This document shows positions 43,955 to 52,107 of a stretch of DNA of 64,000 bases, one piece after another. The first letter of the stretch is position 1. Each line of letters begins with the position of its first letter. The DNA lies in contig NZ_HG726019.1 in the NCBI RefSeq assembly GCF_000499785.1, positions 1 through 64,000 on the forward strand. Reading direction: 5' to 3'. Made by a program: the position numbers and the translations under genes. The stretch comes from Bacteroides neonati. GTDB taxonomy: Bacteria; Bacteroidota; Bacteroidia; Bacteroidales; Bacteroidaceae. Under the pieces are notes generated by a model that was not told the DNA's origin, searched no databases, and worked only from the letters and a program-made list of their open reading frames with translations.

Positions 43955-44843
43955 CACCAATCAAGACAAGTACATAGCCACATTGGCCAAGTACAACACC
44001 GAGCTGAACGACACCGAGGTGCAGGCTCAGGTAGCCACTCTTATCGAAAAGAGAGTGCCGGAAAACAACACTGAAGAGGTGAAAAAATTCCTTTTCAACT
44101 GTATTGATTTAACCACGCTAAACAGCACTGATAGCGATGAAAGCGTGATGCGCTTCACCGAAAAGGTGAATAAGTTCGATGCCGAGTTCCCCGATTTAAA
44201 GAACGTGGCAGCCATCTGTGTATATCCTAATTTTGCCGAGGTTGTCAGAGACACTTTAGAGGTAGAGAGCGTTAAGATTGCCTGTGTAGCCGCCGGTTTC
44301 CCCTCTTCGCAGACGTTTATCGAGGTGAAAATAGCCGAAACAGCCATGGCATTGATGGAAGGTGCCGACGAAATAGACATCGTTATCTCTATCGGTAAGT
44401 TCTTAAGCGGAGACTATGAAACGATGTGCGACGAAATTCAGGAGCTGAAAGAGACCTGCAAGGACAACCACCTCAAAGTAATTCTCGAAACAGGTGCTTT
44501 ACAGACTGCTGCCAACATTAAAAAGGCCTCTATCCTATCCATGTATGCAGGAGCCGATTTCATTAAAACATCAACCGGCAAACAGCAACCTGCCGCCACT
44601 CCCGAGGCCGCTTATGTAATGTGTCAAGCCATTAAAGAGTATTATGACCAAACAGGCCGTAAGATTGGTTTCAAGCCTGCCGGTGGCATCAACACAGTAA
44701 ACGATGCAATGATTTACTACACAATCGTAAAGGAAATACTGGGCGAAGAGTGGCTAAACAACGAGCTGTTCCGTTTGGGTACCAGCCGTCTGGCCAACCT
44801 ACTATTGTCTGAAATTAAAGGCGAAGAGATTAAGTTTTTCTAA
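43941..44843 (+). CDS. deoC: Deoxyribose-phosphate aldolase
   Basis: 300 residues from ATG 43941 (a GTG 6 bases earlier is possible). TIM-barrel class I aldolase that splits 2-deoxyribose 5-phosphate to acetaldehyde and glyceraldehyde 3-phosphate in nucleoside breakdown. Schiff-base Lys in GADFIKTSTGK (about residue 208), proton-relay Lys in IGFKPAGGI (about 243), and DEIDIVISIGKFLSGDY. The N-terminal extension of about 40 residues makes it longer than the E. coli enzyme. Followed by a bidirectional terminator. Confidence 0.95.
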   Translation: MEKNDTNQDKYIATLAKYNTELNDTEVQAQVATLIEKRVPENNTEEVKKFLFNCIDLTTLNSTDSDESVMRFTEKVNKFDAEFPDLKNVAAICVYPNFAEVVRDTLEVESVKIACVAAGFPSSQTFIEVKIAETAMALMEGADEIDIVISIGKFLSGDYETMCDEIQELKETCKDNHLKVILETGALQTAANIKKASILSMYAGADFIKTSTGKQQPAATPEAAYVMCQAIKEYYDQTGRKIGFKPAGGINTVNDAMIYYTIVKEILGEEWLNNELFRLGTSRLANLLLSEIKGEEIKFF

Positions 44844-44859
44844 GCTAACAGCCATAAAG

Positions 44860-44907
44860 AATTCGGGGCTAACAGAATGTATCAACATCTCCTGTTAGCC
44901 CCGAATT
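44860..44907. terminator. Bidirectional terminator between deoC and polyprenyl synthase
   Basis: AATTCGGGGCTAACAG (44860-44875) pairs perfectly with CTGTTAGCCCCGAATT (44892-44907), 16-bp stem and 16-nt loop, followed by TTTATTTC. It lies exactly between two convergent stop codons, and the second stem arm ends next to the stop of the minus-strand gene. Confidence 0.8.
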
Positions 44908-45882
44908 TTATTTCTTTCTTTCTACCACATAATCAAGATATACCTCGAGCGAGGTTCTTATCTGGGAGGGTGCAAAGGAGTAAAGTATAGCTAATGCTTT
45001 TTCTTTGTATTCATCCATCACATCAAAAGCATAATCAATCCCACCGTTTGCCTTAGTAAACTCCACCAGTCGGGCAATCTCCTCGGGTGTTGCCGAACCA
45101 CGCTTCACGTTGCCTGCAATCTCTTTCACCCAACCTTCGTCGGTCTTGTTCAGCACATGCAATACGGGCAAGGTAAGCTTACCTTCGAGCATATCATTCC
45201 CTGTCGGTTTACCAATGTCCGCATCTTCAAAATAATCAAAAATATCGTCTTTCACCTGAAAGCAAATACCGATATATTCGCCAAACAAACGTGCCGATTC
45301 AACCTTTTCATCGTCTACGCCGACCGATAATGCACCGACTTTGGTGCAGGCAGCAAACAGAGCAGCAGTCTTTTTGCGAATAACATCAAAATATACAGAT
45401 TCGGAGAATTTAGGATTGGAAACATTCGAGAGTTGCAGTATCTCCCCTTCAGCTAAGTCTTGTCCTAAGCAAGCAATCACATTAATGATTCCATGGCTCA
45501 TCGTTTGCCCGGCAGCTACCAAGCTGGTAGCCAGCAGAAAGTCGCCTACCAACACAGAAACTTTATTATTGAATATAGCATTGACCGATAGCTGTCCCCT
45601 ACGTTCGGTACTCTCATCGACCACATCGTCGTGTACCAAACTGGCAGTGTGCAGTAATTCGAGCGAAACAGCTGCATGAAGCGTCTCCGGATGAACCTCA
45701 CCATACAAGCGGGAAACCAGCAAGACCAAAATAGGACGCATCATCTTACCATTCCTTTGCCGAATGTGATCGATCACATTATTCAGCAAAAGATTCGAAC
45801 TAGACAGTGAACTATTAAAAAGTTTTCTGAAATCATCTAGCTCTGCAGCAATTGGGGATTTTATGAGTGACAAGCAGTCCAT
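44908..45882 (-). CDS. Polyprenyl diphosphate synthase (octaprenyl type)
   Basis: 324 residues from ATG 45882; the earlier in-frame ATG at 45984 would overlap polA and lies upstream of the -7 box at 45901-45908. Two Asp-rich motifs: LVHDDVVDES (about 85) and QVKDDIFDYFED (about 212). GKMMRPILVLL is the substrate-binding KxxRP region. It extends farnesyl diphosphate to long prenyl chains used for menaquinone; chain length cannot be told. Divergent from polA with about 85 bp between starts. Confidence 0.92.
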   Translation of the reverse strand: MDCLSLIKSPIAAELDDFRKLFNSSLSSSNLLLNNVIDHIRQRNGKMMRPILVLLVSRLYGEVHPETLHAAVSLELLHTASLVHDDVVDESTERRGQLSVNAIFNNKVSVLVGDFLLATSLVAAGQTMSHGIINVIACLGQDLAEGEILQLSNVSNPKFSESVYFDVIRKKTAALFAACTKVGALSVGVDDEKVESARLFGEYIGICFQVKDDIFDYFEDADIGKPTGNDMLEGKLTLPVLHVLNKTDEGWVKEIAGNVKRGSATPEEIARLVEFTKANGGIDYAFDVMDEYKEKALAILYSFAPSQIRTSLEVYLDYVVERKK

Positions 45883-45900
45883 CGAAACTCTATTTGACCA

Positions 45901-45908
45901 CAAAAGTA
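45901..45908 (-). promoter_or_regulatory. Putative -7 element for polyprenyl synthase
   Basis: TACTTTTG on the minus strand matches TAnnTTTG, 18 bp before ATG 45882; implies a very short leader. Confidence 0.5.
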
Positions 45909-45967
45909 ATAATAAAACGGTTAATACGGTATTTTTTTGTACTTTTACCATGAAAAAATAAAGAAAT

Positions 45968-48778
45968 ATGGACCAAAACAGCAAACTTTTTCTTTTAGAT
46001 GCCTATGCGCTCATCTATAGGGCCTATTATGCCTTCATCAAAAACCCGCGAGTGAACTCGAAGGGGTTCAATACTTCGGCCGTTCTAGGCTTTGTCAATA
46101 CGCTCGAGGAGGTACTTAAAAAAGAAAACCCGACGCATATCGGAGTCGCTTTCGACCCTTCAGGTCCCACCTTTCGCCACGAAGCTTATGAACAGTATAA
46201 AGCGCAACGCGAAGAAACCCCCGAAGCGATTCGCTTGTCCGTACCCATTATAAAAGATATCATCCGCGCTTACCGCATCCCTATTCTAGAGGTAGCGGGA
46301 TTTGAAGCCGACGACGTAATCGGCACGTTAGCTACCGAAGCCGGTTTGCAAGGTATCAACACCTTCATGATGACACCCGACAAGGACTACGGACAATTGG
46401 TAACCGACCGCGTTTTTATGTATCGCCCTAAATATGGCGATAAGGAGTTCGAGGTAATGGGCGTGGAGCAAGTAAAAGCGAAGTTTGACATCCAATCGCC
46501 GGCACAAGTCATCGATATGCTCGGATTGATGGGTGATGCTTCTGATAATATCCCCGGTTGCCCCGGTGTGGGAGAGAAAACAGCACAAAAGCTCGTTGCC
46601 GAATTCGGAAGCATCGAAAACCTGTTGGAGCACACCGATCAATTAAAAGGAGCCTTGAAAACGAAAGTGGAGACAAATCGCGAAATGATTATCTTCTCGA
46701 AATTCTTGGCAACCATCAAAACAGATGTTCCCATCAAGCTCGACATGGATGCACTTGTTCGCGAGCAAGCTGACGAAGAAACGCTTCGAAAGATTTTTGA
46801 TGAAATGGAGTTTCGTGCATTAGCCGAACGAATTTTCAAAAAAGAGAGCCAACCTCTCCCCTCCTCTACAGCCGGTCCGCTATTTGCACAACCGAGTGGT
46901 CCCATCCAAGGCGATTTGTTTGCAGAAATTCCGACCAACGGACAGGAAGATGATAAAAATTCAACTCTACAGACGCTAGAATCCATACCATACAACTATC
47001 AACTAATTGATACACAAGATAAAAGAAGCGAAATTATTCAAATATTACTTACATCCGAAATTCTTGCGTTAGATACGGAAACAACCGGAGTCGATCCGAT
47101 GGATGCCGAGTTGGTAGGAATGAGCTTTTCAATAGCCGAAAATCAAGCATTCTATGTGCCGGTACCTGCCAATCACGAAGAAGCCTTAAAAATTGTAAAT
47201 GAGTTCCGACCATTGTTTGAAAATGAACGTTCCCTGAAAGTCGGCCAAAATATCAAATACGATTTGCTCATTCTCCAAAACATGGGCATCGAAGTAAAAG
47301 GCAAACTGTTCGACACGATGGTGGCGCATTACGTTCTTCAACCCGAACTGCGACACAACATGGATTATCTGGCCGAGATCTATCTCCGCTATCAGACCAT
47401 TCATATTGAAGAGTTGCTAGGCCCCAAAGGAAAAAATCAAAAGAACATGCGCGACCTTGCTCCGACAGATGTATATCTGTACGCGTGCGAAGATGCCGAC
47501 GTCACTCTAAAGCTAAAGAACATCCTCGAAGAAGAATTGAAGTTGCACGGAGCCGAACGCTTGTTCTATGACATAGAGATGCCCTTGATTCCCGTACTGG
47601 CTCATATCGAAAGCAACGGTATGCTGCTCGACACGGAGGCACTCAAGCAATCGTCCAACCACTTTACAGCCCAACTGGCTCTTATCGAGCAGGAAATCTA
47701 TGCATTGGCGGGCGAGGAGTTCAACATCGCCTCTCCCAAACAGGTAGGCGAAGTATTGTTCGACAAGCTTAAGATTGCAGATAAGGCTAAGAAAACAAAG
47801 ACAGGACAATATGTTACTTCCGAAGAGGTGCTCGAAAGCATGCGCCATAAGCACGAAATTGTAGAGAAGATCCTCGAACATCGCGGTTTGAAGAAGCTAT
47901 TGGGCACGTACATCGATGCACTGCCGTTGCTAATCAATCCGCGCACCGGCCGCGTACATACATCGTTCAATCAAACAGTCACCTCGACAGGACGATTGAG
48001 TTCGAGCAACCCCAATCTGCAAAACATTCCTATCCGAGATGAGAACGGAAAAGAGATACGAAAAGCCTTTATCCCCGACGAAGGTTGCCTCTTCTTCTCG
48101 GCCGACTATTCGCAGATAGAGTTACGCATCATGGCCCATTTAAGCGAAGACAAGAACATGATCGACGCCTTCCTTAGCGGATACGATATCCATGCAGCAA
48201 CCGCAGCCAAAATCTATAAAATAGGGCTGGATGAGGTCAATGCCGATATGCGTCGCAAAGCCAAAACGGCCAACTTCGGAATCATCTACGGCATCTCTAT
48301 CTTCGGGTTGGCAGAGCGAATGAACGTAGACCGAAAAGAGGCAAAAGAGCTTATCGACGGCTATTTCGAAACCTATCCGCAGGTAAAGACCTATATGGAC
48401 AAAAGCATTGAAGTTGCGCGCGAAAAAGGATATGTTGAGACGATCTTCCACCGCAAACGCTTCCTGCCCGATATCAATTCGAGAAATGCCGTTGTACGTG
48501 GCTATGCCGAACGAAATGCCATCAATGCTCCCATTCAAGGTAGCGCAGCCGATATCATCAAGGTAGCCATGATTCGCATTTATGAGCGGTTCCGGCGCGA
48601 GAACATCCAAGCCAAGATGATCCTTCAGGTGCACGATGAACTCAACTTCAGTGTGCCGCTCCATGAGCAAGAACAAGTAGAGCATATTGTCATCACTGAG
48701 ATGGAAAACGCCTACCGCATGCACGTACCTTTGAAGGCCGATTGTGGCTGGGGAAAGAACTGGCTTGAAGCACATTAA
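45968..48778 (+). CDS. polA: DNA polymerase I
   Basis: 936 residues with all three parts. The 5'-nuclease domain (1 to about 290) has FEADDVIGTLA and TPDKDYGQLV. The 3'-5' exonuclease domain (about 340-530) keeps its catalytic residues (LALDTETTG, CEDADVTLKL), so proofreading should be active. The polymerase domain has motif A FSADYSQIELRIMAHLS, motif B RRKAKTANFGIIYGIS and motif C LQVHDEL. Fills gaps in repair and replication. A strong terminator follows. Confidence 0.97.
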   Translation: MDQNSKLFLLDAYALIYRAYYAFIKNPRVNSKGFNTSAVLGFVNTLEEVLKKENPTHIGVAFDPSGPTFRHEAYEQYKAQREETPEAIRLSVPIIKDIIRAYRIPILEVAGFEADDVIGTLATEAGLQGINTFMMTPDKDYGQLVTDRVFMYRPKYGDKEFEVMGVEQVKAKFDIQSPAQVIDMLGLMGDASDNIPGCPGVGEKTAQKLVAEFGSIENLLEHTDQLKGALKTKVETNREMIIFSKFLATIKTDVPIKLDMDALVREQADEETLRKIFDEMEFRALAERIFKKESQPLPSSTAGPLFAQPSGPIQGDLFAEIPTNGQEDDKNSTLQTLESIPYNYQLIDTQDKRSEIIQILLTSEILALDTETTGVDPMDAELVGMSFSIAENQAFYVPVPANHEEALKIVNEFRPLFENERSLKVGQNIKYDLLILQNMGIEVKGKLFDTMVAHYVLQPELRHNMDYLAEIYLRYQTIHIEELLGPKGKNQKNMRDLAPTDVYLYACEDADVTLKLKNILEEELKLHGAERLFYDIEMPLIPVLAHIESNGMLLDTEALKQSSNHFTAQLALIEQEIYALAGEEFNIASPKQVGEVLFDKLKIADKAKKTKTGQYVTSEEVLESMRHKHEIVEKILEHRGLKKLLGTYIDALPLLINPRTGRVHTSFNQTVTSTGRLSSSNPNLQNIPIRDENGKEIRKAFIPDEGCLFFSADYSQIELRIMAHLSEDKNMIDAFLSGYDIHAATAAKIYKIGLDEVNADMRRKAKTANFGIIYGISIFGLAERMNVDRKEAKELIDGYFETYPQVKTYMDKSIEVAREKGYVETIFHRKRFLPDINSRNAVVRGYAERNAINAPIQGSAADIIKVAMIRIYERFRRENIQAKMILQVHDELNFSVPLHEQEQVEHIVITEMENAYRMHVPLKADCGWGKNWLEAH

Positions 48779-48852
48779 GCCGATAACTTTATTTAACTAT
48801 CCATACAAAAAGCCAGCAAAGCAGCAGGTTCATATACAACTTGCTTATAACT

Positions 48853-48885
48853 ATATCCGACAGCCCTCCTGTCGGATATTTTTTT
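48853..48885 (+). terminator. Rho-independent terminator of polA
   Basis: ATATCCGACAG (48853-48863) pairs perfectly with CTGTCGGATAT (48869-48879) around CCCTC, followed by seven T to 48885. Confidence 0.92.
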
Positions 48886-48983
48886 GCGATATACATTGCC
48901 ATAATGAAAGCCAAACAACCATGCCTCTACTTACATTATGATAATATTTAATACGAATAATACATTTATATCCAATTAATATG

Positions 48984-48991
48984 TAAATTTG
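48984..48991 (+). promoter_or_regulatory. Putative -7 element for DUF3836 gene
   Basis: TAAATTTG matches TAnnTTTG, 60 bp before ATG 49052. Confidence 0.5.
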
Positions 48992-49051
48992 CGCCCGATT
49001 AGAAGAGCCATCACTTGACAAATGATAATTTAAACCTAAAAACATAAAATC

Positions 49052-49447
49052 ATGAAAGCAAAAGCATTTTTAAAAGGAGCAGCATTATTGGTTGTTTTAC
49101 TAGTAAGCTGTTTGTCCGTTCAGGCTCGTAGCTATGACGGTAATTTAATTTACAATTCGGAAGAGAAAGACGGTGTAATGGTTGGACAAACTGTTTACAA
49201 AATGGACAATGGATCTCTTGCCAATTACATGAAGTACAACTATGCGTATGATGCCGATCAACGCATGATTGAAAGCGAAACGTTGAAATGGAGCAGTACG
49301 AACAATCAATGGGAAAACGACCTTCGTATCACCTACGCATACTCCGGAAAAAGTATCACGACCAATTACTATAAATGGAATAAAAAAACTCATACGTATG
49401 TTCTAGTGCCAGAGATGACTGCAACCATGGATAATCCCAATCTGTAA
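49052..49447 (+). CDS. DUF3836 domain-containing secreted protein
   Basis: 131 residues with a signal peptide (1-25, SVQA). The mature part is beta-rich with repeated Tyr/Trp/Asn strands (YAYDADQRMIESETLKW, RITYAYSGKSITTNYYKWNK), like DUF3836 proteins found in many copies in Bacteroides; function unknown. It stands alone between its own promoter and a bidirectional terminator, so it is transcribed as a single gene. Confidence 0.75.
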   Translation: MKAKAFLKGAALLVVLLVSCLSVQARSYDGNLIYNSEEKDGVMVGQTVYKMDNGSLANYMKYNYAYDADQRMIESETLKWSSTNNQWENDLRITYAYSGKSITTNYYKWNKKTHTYVLVPEMTATMDNPNL

Positions 49448-49497
49448 CACATCTCTTGTCTCTTAAAGAGCATCTACTTTACTACACTAACAACCAG

Positions 49498-49532
49498 AAG
49501 GGTCTTACTTCCATCCGTGAAGTAAGACCCTT
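49498..49532. terminator. Bidirectional terminator between DUF3836 and cupin genes
   Basis: AAGGGTCTTACTTC (49498-49511) pairs perfectly with GAAGTAAGACCCTT (49519-49532) around 7 nt. It sits between convergent genes and is followed by TTTCTGT. Confidence 0.8.
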
Positions 49533-49552
49533 TCTGTATGCTTTTCCAGCTG

Positions 49553-49894
49553 CTATTCAATAACTTTAAGTACCCTGCCAACACTGTCTTCCTTGCTTAA
49601 AGACAAGCGTACGATACTTTGCGTTAAGGCTAATAGATCGTGTGGAGTCTTCGGATCAAGTGCAATCATATCGCCCTCGTTTAATAGGTGTTTTGCTGCG
49701 CCTACGCCAAACTCGATTGACCCTTTTAAGATTTGAACCGTTATAGGAAAATCGGTCTGATGTTCGCGCATGCTTTGTCCTTCCTTAAAAAGGATTCTGA
49801 TTTCCTTGCTGCACTGCGTTTCCATCATAACCTTTACGGCCACATGCTGATCGTTATAGATCAGTTCTTTGAAAAATTCTACTTTTTGTGTCAT
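49553..49894 (-). CDS. Small cupin-domain protein
   Basis: 113 residues, a single cupin barrel (GQSMREHQTDFPITVQILKGSIEFGVG, then LLNEGDMIALDPKTPHDLLAL). Two His (in REHQ and TPHDL) and a Glu-like position fit the usual metal site in part. Role unknown: metal-dependent sensor or small enzyme. It lies 26 bp after the DUF438/PAS gene on the same strand and probably forms an operon with it, so it may share a redox or nitrogen-oxide stress role; this is inferred. Confidence 0.75.
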   Translation of the reverse strand: MTQKVEFFKELIYNDQHVAVKVMMETQCSKEIRILFKEGQSMREHQTDFPITVQILKGSIEFGVGAAKHLLNEGDMIALDPKTPHDLLALTQSIVRLSLSKEDSVGRVLKVIE

Positions 49895-49920
49895 ACTACT
49901 ATCTGTTATAAATAAGTTGG

Positions 49921-51453
49921 TTAATACGTATCTATTAATTTCGATATCTTTTCAATAAGCATATCAATAGGCACCCCCGACTGCTCACTCATCATCTTCA
50001 AAGTGGCTACAGGAAGTACCACTCTGGCCATTGGCGAACGGAGCATCTTGAACCTGGGACTTATTTGTGTTATATCATCCATCAGTTTAGGATAGCTTTT
50101 GAGGAGGTCTTTCAGTCGGGTACCGGGTGACAGTTCTGTTTTGCTATTATCATCAGGATCGTTTGTCGAACTATCGTTCCGCTCTGTTCCATGTTCCTCG
50201 TTTTCCCAGGTAAGCAGTGTGCGCGAACCTTCGAGGTTGCGAATACGGGTACAATCCTGCATCATTTCCATTACACCTCTGAATTTACCGTTTTCGTCTC
50301 TTACTGCCACATAAACAATATAGATGAACACATCCGATTTATTGATCCAAAACTCGGCTCGGCTCTGTTCGCCTGTACGAAACTTTTCAATAATCTCTTC
50401 TACCAGATGAACACTTTTGGGCGGATGGCAGTTACGAACTTCCCGCCCGATAACCCCCTTACTACGCGGAAAAACACGGTGAGGCGTATCGGTATAGAAC
50501 GCTACCAATTCATTTTCATCGACAAACGAGATATCGACTGGCATGTGGCGGAAGAGCAGATTTATCTGTTCAAGCGTGAGTTTGCCCTCTGCAACATCCA
50601 GTATTGCATTTGGGTCATTACCGGTTTGATTCACGCCATGCTTAGCGAGCAAGGTGGCCAGATCCTCCATAAAATTCCCGGTCGAAGAGCTTTGCACTCC
50701 TCCTTCTTTCGCTTTACCATACTCGGGCATATCTATCAAAAAGAAGCCTATTTCTCTATCTCCCGATTTCATTTCTTCAAATTCTTCACTCGAAATAAGT
50801 TTGAGTGCAGTCGGATAAAGTATCAACTCCTCCTTGCTCATCAAGTCTTGCAAGTCGACCGACAATGCGGCAAAGGTCTCTGTAAAACGCTCTGTCCTCT
50901 TTTCGTTGAGTAGCTCCATTGCTTCGTTCATCTCGTCGCGTATATGATCATCATACACCCACATAGTGGTAGACGGGCGGTCGAATCCCTTGCGCTCCAA
51001 TGCCGAATAAAGTTGATTTTGCTTGCGACTGAAGTGTCGTTTATACTGCACGATAATCTCCATCAGCTCGCTCCAAGCATTAATAATAAATGGCTTTTGC
51101 AGCAACTCACCGCCTTGATGCAATAGCTCTTTCATCTTTATATTCTCTCGAAGATAAGCATCGATAGGGTGTCCGTACGGCAATTCAACTTCCGTTGCGG
51201 GTATTAACCCATCGAAGAGATCGAGCATAGACCGAACGTCCTCCTTTCTGCATTCATCCGGATCCTCGTCTTTCAGCAGTTGTTCGGCTGCTGCAAACTC
51301 TTCGGGGCTTATACTACCTACTTCGTTCTGCATTCGCTTTTTTGCCTCGTGCTGCGTCAAGCTGCCATCAGTGTACAACTGCTTTATTTCGAGCATTCGC
51401 TGGAGCTTATTTTTATCTAAACTCTCAAAAGTATGATTCTTCATTTCGATCAT
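49921..51453 (-). CDS. DUF438 / hemerythrin-like / PAS / DUF1858 protein
   Basis: 510 residues, no signal or membrane segment. Order: DUF438 (about 13-85, LQRMLEIKQLYTDGSLTQHEAKKRM), hemerythrin-like helices (about 95-235, GHPIDAYLRENIKMKELLH and KRHFSRKQNQLYSALERKG), PAS domain (about 290-405, LLFRHMPVDISFVDENELVAFY), a Ser/Asn/Asp-rich linker (about 415-440) and a C-terminal DUF1858 domain (about 445-508, RLKDLLKSYPKLMDDITQISP). Such proteins of anaerobes are thought to sense oxygen or nitric oxide through the diiron or a PAS-bound cofactor. In the hemerythrin part the usual RKEN appears as RKQN. Starts 51453 or 51444. Confidence 0.85.
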   Translation of the reverse strand: MIEMKNHTFESLDKNKLQRMLEIKQLYTDGSLTQHEAKKRMQNEVGSISPEEFAAAEQLLKDEDPDECRKEDVRSMLDLFDGLIPATEVELPYGHPIDAYLRENIKMKELLHQGGELLQKPFIINAWSELMEIIVQYKRHFSRKQNQLYSALERKGFDRPSTTMWVYDDHIRDEMNEAMELLNEKRTERFTETFAALSVDLQDLMSKEELILYPTALKLISSEEFEEMKSGDREIGFFLIDMPEYGKAKEGGVQSSSTGNFMEDLATLLAKHGVNQTGNDPNAILDVAEGKLTLEQINLLFRHMPVDISFVDENELVAFYTDTPHRVFPRSKGVIGREVRNCHPPKSVHLVEEIIEKFRTGEQSRAEFWINKSDVFIYIVYVAVRDENGKFRGVMEMMQDCTRIRNLEGSRTLLTWENEEHGTERNDSSTNDPDDNSKTELSPGTRLKDLLKSYPKLMDDITQISPRFKMLRSPMARVVLPVATLKMMSEQSGVPIDMLIEKISKLIDTY

Positions 51454-51473
51454 ATATTTAGTTTATCAATGAT

Positions 51474-51481
51474 CAAAGTTA
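51474..51481 (-). promoter_or_regulatory. Putative -7 element for DUF438/PAS-cupin operon
   Basis: TAACTTTG on the minus strand matches TAnnTTTG, 20 bp before 51453. Confidence 0.5.
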
Positions 51482-51651
51482 ACTATATATTCCATACGAT
51501 GAAATACCTACAAATAGGTATTTTGAAATGGGTTTTTAACTCATAATCAGTAAAATACGAATAAAATCGGACTCTATCTATTCATGGTACGGCCGTTTCA
51601 GTTGTGGAAATGTTAATGTCTTCAAACCTACATATTTCCCATCTATAGCAA

Positions 51652-51706
51652 GAGTACGTACTCCTGCTATGAATAAATACGTACTCTTTGGCACCAAAAG
51701 TACGTA
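51652..51706. promoter_or_regulatory. Cluster of TACGTAC motifs, possible operator
   Basis: GAGTACGTACTC (51652-51663) is a perfect 12-bp palindrome; TACGTACTC recurs at 51678-51686 and AGTACGTA at 51699-51706. Three related sites within 55 bp, spaced about 25 and 20 bp, look like binding sites for a dimeric regulator. Which protein binds is unknown. Confidence 0.5.
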
Positions 51707-52042
51707 ATTAACACTGCGTTAATATACTAGTTCTAGAAACAAAGAAAAGAAGAATTATATACGCTCAACAAAAACGAACCAATCCGTTATTATACAATAC
51801 CTTAATCGATTCGCCCCCTTGTATCCATCTCAATATATTCACCTCTTCCTCCCCCTCCTATCACCTGATTATCGCCAGTCGTTTTCAAGAATACTTTCGT
51901 ATTTATCAACTTCAACGAAGCTGTGTCACCCCACATTTTTCAACTCTCCATACACTTTTCGTACACAGAAAAGAAAACATTACTAACTTTTGATCATTGA
52001 GACGTATTATAAGACGCTTAAGCAAAGTTTATCGGTAACAAA

Positions 52043-52074
52043 TTTGGATGTAAGTGAAGTCGATATTACCTTTG
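52043..52074 (+). promoter_or_regulatory. Bacteroides-type promoter of TPR/HTH gene
   Basis: TTTG (52043-52046) and TACCTTTG (52067-52074), 20 bp apart, match both the -33 and -7 elements. Start codon 52108 is 33 bp downstream. The best promoter match in the window. Confidence 0.75.
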
Positions 52075-52107
52075 TAGCAGAAAACAACCAACTTTCTAAA
52101 CAAAACA

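Larger units (their letters stand above)
51454..52107. other. 654-bp intergenic region between divergent regulators
   Basis: No gene with recognisable features. It holds the minus promoter for the DUF438 operon, a cluster of TACGTACT motifs (51652-51706) and the plus promoter for the TPR/HTH gene (52043-52074). The rest is AT-rich with no hairpin of note. Confidence 0.6.
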
